A program made the translations under genes and the position numbers. From Salinactinospora qingdaonensis (lineage in GTDB: Bacteria > Actinomycetota > Actinomycetes > Streptosporangiales > Streptosporangiaceae): a stretch of 64,000 nucleotides of DNA. Below the pieces are notes generated by a model. That model saw only the letters and a list, made by a program, of their open reading frames with translations, did not search any database and was not told where the DNA came from. Below are positions 56,545 through 64,000 of this stretch, one piece after another. Location of the stretch: the NCBI RefSeq assembly GCF_039539445.1, contig NZ_BAABDD010000008.1, forward strand, positions 186,001-250,000, given 5' to 3'. Each line of letters starts with the position of its first letter. Position 1 is the stretch's first letter.

Positions 56545-56898
56545 CTCGACTGGTCAAAGAATATTTCGGACAGGCAGCTTAGTCCGGCTGACGGAGGACA
56601 GGCGGGTCCATGGCTCATTGGACTTATGGCCGCACCTGACATATGCGAACCAACATGACAGCGATAAGAAATGTATTTGCCGCACCGTTTTCTTCAATGA
56701 AAAATTCCATGTTGGAAAGCCGCTACCGGATATCCCTCTTCCTGCTCAGCGGCCGCGCGGTGGCGTTCCGCTCGGAGCCGCAGTGCAAAGCCATGGTGGG
56801 ACCCTATCGCCAGGAGGACACCACGCCTGCCATAACGCCTCTTTCTCTGCCCCAACTTCGACTCTCCTGCTTCATTTTCTCCTGACGAGGTGAACAAC
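56545..56898. other. Divergent promoter region between the transaldolase-like gene and phzC
   Basis: About 350 bases, AT-rich in the middle (56640-56720), presumably holding both promoters. No perfect operator palindrome was recognised. Confidence 0.5.
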
Positions 56899-58071
56899 GT
56901 GCTGAGCGAAATCCGAGCGATGCCGGCCCAGCAACAACCGAAATGGGAAGACAGCGAACTACTCGACCGTGTGACCGCCGACCTGAATGAACGGTCCCCG
57001 CTCGTACGGGGAACCGACGTCCGCCGACTGCGCTCGCTGCTGGCTAAGGCTTCCTTGGGGCAGGCCCTGGTCCTACAGGCGGGGGACTGCGCCGAGGACC
57101 CCGCCGATTGCCTGTCTGGCGGTGTGATCCGCAAAGCCGGGCTGATCGACATGCTCGGCGGAGTGCTGCAAATGAACACTCACCTTCCTGTCATCCGCGT
57201 GGGGCGCGTCGCGGGACAGTTCGCCAAGCCTCGCTCCAAACCGACTGAGATGGCTGCCGGCCAGGAACTGCCGGTCTACCGAGGCCACATGGTCAACTCC
57301 CCCGAACCCGCCCCGGAACTGCGCCGTCATGACCCGCTCCGAATCATCCAAGGTTATTCCGCCTCCTACGAGGCCATGAACAGTCTGGGATGGGGCCGAG
57401 ACGGCACCGGATCACGAGCCGTGTCCCAACTGTGGACCAGCCACGAGGCACTTCTCCTCGACTATGAGATTCCCATGGTGCGCTGGGAGGACTCTCCCTC
57501 AGGGGGTGGCTACCTGCTCGGCTCCACCCACTGGCCGTGGATCGGGGAGCGCACTCGCGGTCTCGACGAGGCCCACGTGGCCCTGCTGTCGACGGTGGAC
57601 AACCCGGTGGCCTGCAAGATCGGCCCCAAAGTCGAGCCGCATGAACTCGTCGGACTGTGCGAACGCCTCGATCCAGCGAAGGAGCCTGGGCGCCTCACAT
57701 TCATTGCGCGGATGGGTGCCGACACGATACGCGACCGGCTCCCGGCGCTCGTGGAGGCTGCACGCTCTAGCGGACACCCTGTCGTATGGCTGACCGACCC
57801 GATGCACGGAAACACGGTCAGCACCGAGGACGGCTACAAGACCCGGTGCGTGGACACTGTCATCCGCGAAGTGGAGGGATTCCAGCGCGCGGTCCACGAG
57901 GCGGGCGGGGTAGCCGGAGGACTTCATCTGGAGACCACGCCGGATGAGGTCACCGAATGCGCTGACCACGCGGGACGCCTGGACGAGGTCAGCACGAAAT
58001 ACACGAGTTTCTGCGACCCGCGTCTCAACCCTCGGCAGGCCCTGGATGTGGTCTCGGCCTGGAACGCCTAA
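56899..58071 (+). CDS. phzC: Class II 3-deoxy-D-arabino-heptulosonate-7-phosphate synthase (PhzC type)
   Basis: 390 residues. The class II signature is visible: LVLQAGDCAEDPADC, VIRVGRVAGQFAKPRS, LRIIQGYSASYEAMNSLG, TSHEALLLDYE, NPVACKIGPKVEP, WLTDPMHGNTV and LHLETTPDEVTEC. It condenses erythrose 4-phosphate and PEP at the entrance of the shikimate pathway. Lacking the long N-terminal part of the housekeeping AroG-type class II enzymes, it is probably feedback-free, which suits a biosynthetic cluster. The GTG at 56899 is chosen for GAGGTG 6 bases upstream; a GTG at 56890 is in frame. Confidence 0.93.
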   Translation: MLSEIRAMPAQQQPKWEDSELLDRVTADLNERSPLVRGTDVRRLRSLLAKASLGQALVLQAGDCAEDPADCLSGGVIRKAGLIDMLGGVLQMNTHLPVIRVGRVAGQFAKPRSKPTEMAAGQELPVYRGHMVNSPEPAPELRRHDPLRIIQGYSASYEAMNSLGWGRDGTGSRAVSQLWTSHEALLLDYEIPMVRWEDSPSGGGYLLGSTHWPWIGERTRGLDEAHVALLSTVDNPVACKIGPKVEPHELVGLCERLDPAKEPGRLTFIARMGADTIRDRLPALVEAARSSGHPVVWLTDPMHGNTVSTEDGYKTRCVDTVIREVEGFQRAVHEAGGVAGGLHLETTPDEVTECADHAGRLDEVSTKYTSFCDPRLNPRQALDVVSAWNA

Positions 58072-58112
58072 CCCGCACGTCCCCTGACCGGTAGAGAGGA
58101 TGCACCTCGGAC

Positions 58113-58766
58113 ATGCCCGGAATTCCGCAGATCGACCCCTATCTCCTCCCCGAACACGATGGACTGCCCGCCAACACCGCCGAATGGAAGATCGTCCCGC
58201 AGCGGTCCGTTCTTCTGCTGCACGATCTACAGGAGTTCTTCCTGCGTCCACTGCCGGAGAGCGTGCGAGACCCGCTCCTCAAGAGAGCGGCCTCCCTCCG
58301 GGCCGCCTGCGCTGAGCGCGGCGTACCGATCGCCTACACCGCTCAGCCTGGCGACATGACCCGGGAGCAACGCGGTCTTCTCCGCGACTTTTGGGGCCCC
58401 GGCATGCGTGTCGCTCCTGAGGACCGGGAGGTCGCCTCACCGGTCCGCCCCGACAACGGCGACTGGATGCTGACCAAATGGCGCTACAGCGCCTTCCACT
58501 CCACCGAACTGCTTTCCCTCATGCGGCGCCACAATCGCGACCAACTCATCCTATGTGGGGTCTACGCCCACGTCGGAATCCTGGCTACCGCCGTGGACTC
58601 CTTCAGCAACGACATCGAAACCTTCGTGATCGCCGACGCGGTCGCCGACTTCTCCGCCGATGACCACTGGATGGCGCTGCGCTACGCGGCAGCACGCTGC
58701 GCCGTGGTGGCTTCCGCCGAACAGGCGCTCAGCGCCTTGGGCGGCGCTTTCACAGCGTCGCGGTGA
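58113..58766 (+). CDS. phzD: Isochorismatase-family hydrolase PhzD
   Basis: 217 residues. PhzD features: IDPYLLPEHDGLPANTAEW at the N-terminus, the catalytic Asp in LLLHDLQEFFLRP, the catalytic Lys in TKWRYSAFHSTEL, and GVYAHVGILATAVDSF. The enzyme hydrolyses 2-amino-2-deoxyisochorismate to 2,3-dihydro-3-hydroxyanthranilate and pyruvate. It lies 41 bases after phzC and 38 before phzE. The start ATG has only a distant GAGAGG. Confidence 0.94.
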   Translation: MPGIPQIDPYLLPEHDGLPANTAEWKIVPQRSVLLLHDLQEFFLRPLPESVRDPLLKRAASLRAACAERGVPIAYTAQPGDMTREQRGLLRDFWGPGMRVAPEDREVASPVRPDNGDWMLTKWRYSAFHSTELLSLMRRHNRDQLILCGVYAHVGILATAVDSFSNDIETFVIADAVADFSADDHWMALRYAAARCAVVASAEQALSALGGAFTASR

Positions 58767-58804
58767 CCCTGACGACGATTCCCGATGAGGAGAGGAGCGC
58801 CAGT

Positions 58805-60688
58805 ATGCCCACCGAGACCTCAGACCTGTTGGAGCGAGTCCTCGCCGGCACCTCTGGCGGATACGCGCTGCTTCACCGCTCCGAGGCAGGCGATCCAGCA
58901 CGTATCGACGTGATCACCGGAAACGTGCGCCACCTTGAAGAACTCGACGCCCTGCCGCTGCGCTCCGCCGACGGGGATGCCACAACCGTCCCCGGGCACG
59001 AGCTTCTGGCGCTGCTGCCGTACCGCCAGATCGCCGAGCGGGGGTTCGAGGCCGTGAACGACGGCACGCCCCTTGTAGCGATCGAGGTGAACGAGCAGCA
59101 GAGCGTGCCACTGCCCGAGGTCATGCACCGCCTTCCCAACACCGGGATCTCGGTGGGCGGTGGCCGGTTCGACCTTGATGACGATACCTACGCGGCCACC
59201 GCGCGCCGCCTGATCGACGAGGAGATCGGCAGCGGGGAGGGAGCCAACTTCGTCCTCAAGCGCACCTACATCGCCGACATCTCCGACTACGGGCCCCACG
59301 TCGCGCTGACCCTGTTCCGGCGTCTGTTGCAGGGGGAGTCCGGCGCCTACTGGACGTTCCTCGTCCACGTTCCCGGGCGTACCCTCATCGGCGCCTCCCC
59401 TGAACGCCACATCAGCTTGCACCGGGGCACCGCCGTGATGAACCCGATCAGCGGCACGTACCGCTACCCGCTCAACGGTCCTTCCGTGGATTCCGTCCTG
59501 CGTTTTCTGGAGGACGGCAAGGAAACCGACGAGCTGTACATGGTTCTTGACGAGGAACTCAAGATGATGGCGCGCTTCTGCGAGTTGGGGGGACGGGTCT
59601 TCGGCCCGTACCTCAAGGAGATGGCGAAGCTCGCGCACACCGAGTACTTCATCGAGGGCCGCAGCCGTGAGGATGTGCGTGAGATCCTCCGCGAGACCAT
59701 GTACGCGCCCACGGTCACGGGAAGTCCCGTGGAGAGCGCCTCTCGGATCATCAGTCGCTACGAACCCGAGGGGCGCGGCTACTACAGCGGCGCTGTCGCC
59801 CTTGTGGGGAGGGACGGGGAGGGGGAGCGCACACTGGATTCGGCTATCCTCATCCGAACCGCTGACATCAGCAACGACGGGGAGTTGCGCATCGGCGTGG
59901 GCTCCACCATCGTGCGTCACTCCGACCCCGCCTCGGAGGCGGAGGAGACGCGGGTCAAGGCCGCCGGGCTCCGCTCGGCCCTGACCGACGAGCCCGCGGG
60001 TGCTCTGAGCAACGATGTCGAGGTGCGCGCGGCACTCGAACGTCGAAACTCCCACCTCGCCGGCTACTGGCTGGGTAAACACTCCGACGCCACCCCGCTG
60101 CCCGACCTGGCCGGGCGCAGCGTGCTCGTGATCGATGCCGAGGACACCTTCACTTCGATGATCGCCGCTCAGCTCACGTCCCTCGGGCTGCTGGTGGAGG
60201 TGCGCCGCTTCGACGAGCCCTACACCCTCGACGGAAGCGACCTGGTGGTGATGGGTCCTGGCCCTGGAGATCCCCTACAGACTCAAGACCCCAAGATCGC
60301 GCGGCTGCGCTCATCACTCACCGAACTGCTCAAGTCCACTCGTCCGTTCCTGGCGGTGTGCCTGAGCCACCAGGTGCTGTGCGGCCTGATCGACCTGCCT
60401 GTGATCCGGCGGGAGGTCCCCAACCAAGGGCTACAGAAGAGGATCGACCTCTTCGGAAAAGCCGAGCGTGTGGGCTTCTACAACACCTTCTCGGCCCGTT
60501 CGAAAGAGGACAAGGTGGAGCTCCCCGGAGTCGGCGCCATCGAGGTGTGCCGTGATCCGGAGAACGGAGAGGTGCACGCACTGCGCGGGCCGGGCTTTGC
60601 CTCAGCCCAGTTCCACGCAGAGTCCATCCTCACCGAGAACGGTCCCGTGATCCTCGGAGATCTGCTCAGTGGAACCATTCGGCGGTGA
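58805..60688 (+). CDS. phzE: 2-amino-2-deoxyisochorismate synthase PhzE
   Basis: 627 residues. The N-terminal two thirds is a chorismate-utilising (TrpE-like) domain: LIGASPERHISL, VMNPISGTYRY, DEELKMMARFCELGG, TVTGSPVESASRII and RGYYSGAVALVGRDG. The C-terminal third is a class I glutamine amidotransferase with the nucleophile in FLAVCLSHQVLCG, MGPGPGDP and the closing AQFHAESILTENG. It makes ADIC from chorismate and glutamine. The ATG at 58805 has GAGGAGAGGAG 7 bases upstream; a GTG overlapping the phzD stop is less likely. Confidence 0.95.
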   Translation: MPTETSDLLERVLAGTSGGYALLHRSEAGDPARIDVITGNVRHLEELDALPLRSADGDATTVPGHELLALLPYRQIAERGFEAVNDGTPLVAIEVNEQQSVPLPEVMHRLPNTGISVGGGRFDLDDDTYAATARRLIDEEIGSGEGANFVLKRTYIADISDYGPHVALTLFRRLLQGESGAYWTFLVHVPGRTLIGASPERHISLHRGTAVMNPISGTYRYPLNGPSVDSVLRFLEDGKETDELYMVLDEELKMMARFCELGGRVFGPYLKEMAKLAHTEYFIEGRSREDVREILRETMYAPTVTGSPVESASRIISRYEPEGRGYYSGAVALVGRDGEGERTLDSAILIRTADISNDGELRIGVGSTIVRHSDPASEAEETRVKAAGLRSALTDEPAGALSNDVEVRAALERRNSHLAGYWLGKHSDATPLPDLAGRSVLVIDAEDTFTSMIAAQLTSLGLLVEVRRFDEPYTLDGSDLVVMGPGPGDPLQTQDPKIARLRSSLTELLKSTRPFLAVCLSHQVLCGLIDLPVIRREVPNQGLQKRIDLFGKAERVGFYNTFSARSKEDKVELPGVGAIEVCRDPENGEVHALRGPGFASAQFHAESILTENGPVILGDLLSGTIRR

Positions 60689-61089
60689 GTGATCCCCGCT
60701 TCCCATAGCCGGGGACATGGTACGGCGGCGCGCCATTGAGGAGGGGCGACACAGCCGCGAACGCTGGAAACGACGCCCGGAGAGAACGTTTTTCCGTTGT
60801 CGCCTCACGGCAGAAACAGAGACACGCCGTCAACAAAAGTTATTCCTATTATTTTGTGTATACCACCTCTCTCGCCCGAGGTATTGAAAGCCATTTCCAA
60901 CTCCCCCTGACAATCTGTCCTGTATGGATGACCGGGAATCGGCGGACGCCGTATGACCGACATGACAGATTGCCGATCGAACACTCGAAAGTGCTTTTCC
61001 GCTTTAGCTAGCCTCGCATTGCAAGCTGGAGTCGATCGGGACTCCCGTACATGGAATTTCTTACCGTATCGGGATACGGAGAAGCTTTA
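60689..61089. other. Intergenic region between phzE and the carboxylic acid reductase gene
   Basis: About 400 bases, lower in GC (60830-61090), with no gene. It contains an 11-of-12 inverted repeat: CAATCTGTCCTG at 60911-60922 and CATGACAGATTG at 60961-60972, with 38 bases between. A separate promoter for the reductase gene is likely here. Confidence 0.55.
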
Positions 61090-64000
61090 ATGCGGCTTTC
61101 GCAGATCATGGCAACCATTATGGAACGATACGCGGATCGAATCGCCTTCGGTGAACGTGCGAAGACGTTTACGCGGGACTCCACCACGGGCCGTGTCTCA
61201 ATCAATCTGTTACCGCACTATGAGACGACCAGCTACCGCGAACTTTGGAAACGTGTCCGCGCCGTAGCAAACGAATGGCATCACGAGCCGAAGCGTGCGC
61301 TGCGCCCAGGGGAACGAGTAGCCATTATCGGTTTCACCAGCGGTGATTACACAACGCTGGATCTGGCCTGTATCCATCTCGGCGCAGTCAGTGTTCCGCT
61401 ACAGACCAGCTCTCCCCTGCCGCAGCTAGAGTCGATCACCGACGAGACAGCACCCTCCATCCTCGCTTCAAGCCTGGAGCACCTGGATACGGCTGCCGAA
61501 TTGGCGGTGAAGGGCTCATCGGTCCGGCGCCTGGTGGTCTTCGACTACTATCCACAGGTCGAAGACCAGCGTGAGAAGTACGACTCCGCCCGTGAATATC
61601 TGGCGCGGGCCGGACGCGACGTGTCCATCGATTCCCTGTCGGAGATCGTCGAACGAGGTGCCACACTGCCCGAGGCCCCCTTGTTCACCCCCGCGGACGA
61701 CGACGATCCGCTCGCCATGCTGATCTACACCTCGGGAAGCACCGGCACGCCCAAGGGCGCCATGTACACCGAACGGCTCGCGGCCGGAATGTGGGGGGGC
61801 TCCTGGTCGAAGCTCTTCTCCGAGGAGCATGCAGTCAACATCAACTATATGCCGATGAGCCACGTCGCCGGGCACTCGTCACTCAAAAACACGATGGCGC
61901 GCGGCGGAGCCAGCTATTTCACAGCCAACAGCGACCTGTCGACCCTTTTCGAGGACATCTCCCTCGTGCGTCCGACGGAACTATCCTTGATTCCGCGCGT
62001 GTGTGAGATGCTCTTCCAGCGCTACCAGCGCGAACTCCACCGAAGAGAGATGGACGGTGCCGACCGAGACACGGTCGACGCCGAGGTCAAGGCGGAGATG
62101 CGCCAGGAACTTCTGGGCGGTCGCGTCGGGTGGGCGAGTTCCAGCTCAGCACCGCTGTCGGCCGAACTGCACGAGTTCATCGAGTCCCTTCTTGACCTTG
62201 AGCTACACATCGTCTATGGCTCCACCGAGGCTGCCGGAGTCATGGTCGACGGCGAGCTGATCCGTCCCCCGGTGGTCGAATACCGGCTCGACGACGTACC
62301 CGAACTCGGCTACTACCGGACCGATTCGCCGTATCCGCGCGGCGAGCTCTTGCTGAAGACCGACTCCATCATTCCCGGCTACTACAGACATCCCGAGTTG
62401 ACCGAGGAGCTGTTCGATGCCGACGGTTACTACAAGACGGGCGACATCGTAGCGGAGGTCAGACCGGAGCGATTCGCTGTCGTCGACCGCCGAAAGAACG
62501 TTCTCAAACTCTCGCAGGGTGAGTTTGTCGCAGTCTCACGCCTGGAGTCCATCTTCGCCTCAAGCCCGCTGGTACAGCAGATCTTCGTGTACGGCAACAG
62601 CGAAAGATCTTATCTACTCGCCGTGGTGGTTCCCCCGCCCGCAACCATCGAAAAATTCGTCGGAAAAGAAGAAGAACTCAAACAGGCTCTCAGCACCTCG
62701 TTCCAGGAGGTCGCGAAAGAAAACGGACTGAACTCATACGAGATTCCGCGTGACTTCTTGATCGAGACCGAACCGTTCAGCAAAGAGAACGGTCTGCTCT
62801 CAGATCACCGTAAGCTGCTGCGGCCACAGCTTACGGAACGGTATGCCGAGTCTCTTGAGCGGCTGTACGCCGACATAACCGCGCGGGAGAACGACGAACT
62901 GCGTGAGCTACGCCGTACGGGCCGCGAGCGCCCAACTTTGGAGACCGTTCAGCGAGCCGCTCAAGCACTGCTCGCCGGCTCGACTTCCGAGATCGGTCCT
63001 ACCTCGCGTTTCAGAGACCTCGGTGGGGACTCCCTCTCCGCTGTCTCGTTCTCGGAACTGCTCAACGAGATCTTCGAGATCCCGGTTCCCGTAGATGTCG
63101 TCATCAGTCCGGCGAACGATTTGCAGCAGTTGGCCAACTACATCGACGAGAAGCGCAGCAGCGGGACGAAGCGCCCCAGTATGGCGTCGGTGCACGGTCA
63201 GGACAGCACCGAGGCGTACGCCGGACATTTGACTCTGGACAAGTTCCTCGATTCGGCAACCATCGCTGGCGCCCACGCTCTTCCCCGCACTGCCGGGGCT
63301 CCCCAGACCGTGCTGCTGACGGGAGCGAGCGGCTACCTCGGTCGTTTCCTGTGCCTGGAGTGGCTGGAGCGGCTGTCACAGACCGGCGGAAAGCTGATCT
63401 GCGTCGTGCGCGGGAAGGACGCCGAGGCGGCCGAGGCCCGACTCGATGAGGCGTTCGCGAGTGGCGACGAGGACCTGGTCCGCACGTTCCGGGACGCGGC
63501 CTCCGGGCATCTGGAGGTGCTGGCGGGCGACATCTCGGCCCCTCAACTCGGGCTCGACGACTCGACGTGGCAACGACTGTCGAAGGAGGTGGACCTGATC
63601 GTCCACGCTGGCGCCCTCGTGAACCACGTCCTGCCCTACAACCACCTGTTCGACGCCAACGTCGTGGGGACCGCGGAACTCATCCGTCTGGCTATGACCA
63701 GTAGGATCAAGCAGTTCACCTATATCTCCAGCGTGGCCGTCGCTACGTCTCGGCCCGGGCAGCCGGCCGTGGACGAGGACTCCGACATCCGAGACGCGAT
63801 CCCCGTCCAGCGTATCGACGACGATGCTTATGCCAGCGGTTACGCGACGAGCAAGTGGGCCGGAGAGGTCCTGCTGCGGGAGGCGCACGACGAGTGCGGC
63901 CTACCGGTCACGACGTTCCGGTCGAGCATGATACTCGCGCACAGCCGGTACAGCGGCCAGTTGAATGTCCCGGACATGTTCAGCCGTCTGTTGTTCAGCA
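61090..64000 (+). CDS. Carboxylic acid reductase (adenylation-carrier-reductase), C-terminus cut by window edge
   Basis: About 970 residues are visible of a family near 1170. Adenylation domain: MLIYTSGSTGTPKGAMY near residue 212, IVYGSTEAAG and YYKTGDIVA. Carrier domain: FRDLGGDSLSAVSF near 643, with the phosphopantetheine Ser. Reductase domain: VLLTGASGYLGRFLCLEWL near 740, VNHVLPYNHLFDANVVGTAE and the catalytic YATSKWAGE near 917. The enzyme activates a carboxylate with ATP, loads it as thioester and reduces it with NADPH to the aldehyde. The ATG at 61090 has GGAG 8 bases upstream; an in-frame ATG at 61051 is possible. Its place after phzCDE suggests a DHHA-derived or related aromatic acid as substrate (inference). 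Confidence 0.9.
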   Translation, partial: MRLSQIMATIMERYADRIAFGERAKTFTRDSTTGRVSINLLPHYETTSYRELWKRVRAVANEWHHEPKRALRPGERVAIIGFTSGDYTTLDLACIHLGAVSVPLQTSSPLPQLESITDETAPSILASSLEHLDTAAELAVKGSSVRRLVVFDYYPQVEDQREKYDSAREYLARAGRDVSIDSLSEIVERGATLPEAPLFTPADDDDPLAMLIYTSGSTGTPKGAMYTERLAAGMWGGSWSKLFSEEHAVNINYMPMSHVAGHSSLKNTMARGGASYFTANSDLSTLFEDISLVRPTELSLIPRVCEMLFQRYQRELHRREMDGADRDTVDAEVKAEMRQELLGGRVGWASSSSAPLSAELHEFIESLLDLELHIVYGSTEAAGVMVDGELIRPPVVEYRLDDVPELGYYRTDSPYPRGELLLKTDSIIPGYYRHPELTEELFDADGYYKTGDIVAEVRPERFAVVDRRKNVLKLSQGEFVAVSRLESIFASSPLVQQIFVYGNSERSYLLAVVVPPPATIEKFVGKEEELKQALSTSFQEVAKENGLNSYEIPRDFLIETEPFSKENGLLSDHRKLLRPQLTERYAESLERLYADITARENDELRELRRTGRERPTLETVQRAAQALLAGSTSEIGPTSRFRDLGGDSLSAVSFSELLNEIFEIPVPVDVVISPANDLQQLANYIDEKRSSGTKRPSMASVHGQDSTEAYAGHLTLDKFLDSATIAGAHALPRTAGAPQTVLLTGASGYLGRFLCLEWLERLSQTGGKLICVVRGKDAEAAEARLDEAFASGDEDLVRTFRDAASGHLEVLAGDISAPQLGLDDSTWQRLSKEVDLIVHAGALVNHVLPYNHLFDANVVGTAELIRLAMTSRIKQFTYISSVAVATSRPGQPAVDEDSDIRDAIPVQRIDDDAYASGYATSKWAGEVLLREAHDECGLPVTTFRSSMILAHSRYSGQLNVPDMFSRLLFS

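Overview
The window is high-GC actinobacterial chromosome. The gene order (pth-rplY-prs-glmU-tRNA-Gln; metG-tatD; sepX-rimJ-mogA-moaC-moeA-galU-fthC-fmdB), GTG/TTG starts, leaderless promoters and a SoxR of the actinomycete type suggest a Streptosporangiales/Nocardiopsaceae-like organism. That placement is inference from layout and protein style; no 16S rRNA gene is present.

Layout. (1) Bases 1-6305, all minus strand: a probable sulfated-exopolysaccharide operon, transcribed as sugar-1-phosphate transferase, PAP phosphatase CysQ, ATP sulfurylase CysD and CysN, carbohydrate sulfotransferase, and a lipoprotein with a possible glycosidase domain that runs off the left edge. (2) 6.8-11.3 kb: housekeeping genes pth, rplY, prs, glmU and tRNA-Gln. 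(3) 11.5-18.5 kb: fatty-acid desaturase with its TetR regulator and a large palindromic operator candidate, an autoregulated MarR, an ABC-F ATPase, and a split transketolase divergent from soxR with a 19-bp-spaced SoxR-type promoter. (4) 18.8-31.5 kb: ispE, a membrane Ser/Thr kinase, rsmA, an alpha-methylacyl-CoA racemase-like gene, tatB, a cold-shock gene, protein O-mannosyltransferase, rsmI and a fused secDF. (5) 31.9-45.9 kb: a truncated DUF2637 gene, metG, tatD, a Tat-exported phoD, an unusual Trp-rich secreted peptide, tRNA-Ala, a SepX/GlpR-like gene, a molybdopterin gene group, galU and fthC. (6) 46-49.7 kb: fmdB, a SAF-domain gene, an M15 peptidase and tRNA-Arg(CCU).

Beyond tRNA-Arg the character changes. 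There are about 2.2 kb of gene-poor, lower-GC DNA, then a biosynthetic gene cluster: a GAF/PucR-type regulator, an IS701-transposase-like protein lacking the expected acidic residues, a transaldolase-like protein lacking the Schiff-base lysine, then phzC-, phzD- and phzE-type genes and a carboxylic acid reductase cut by the right edge. PhzC/E/D would make 2,3-dihydro-3-hydroxyanthranilate from chorismate. No phzF/phzB/phzG is seen here, so the product need not be a phenazine, and the reductase suggests a carboxylate is converted to an aldehyde or alcohol.

A dispersed 150-170 bp repeat with inverted ends (CTAGGTTCTG-type) and a conserved core around GATCGCGCAGCGATC occurs four times complete and twice as a core. 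It sits at gene 3' ends, supplies the stop codons of two genes, and one core lies exactly where the DUF2637 gene loses homology.
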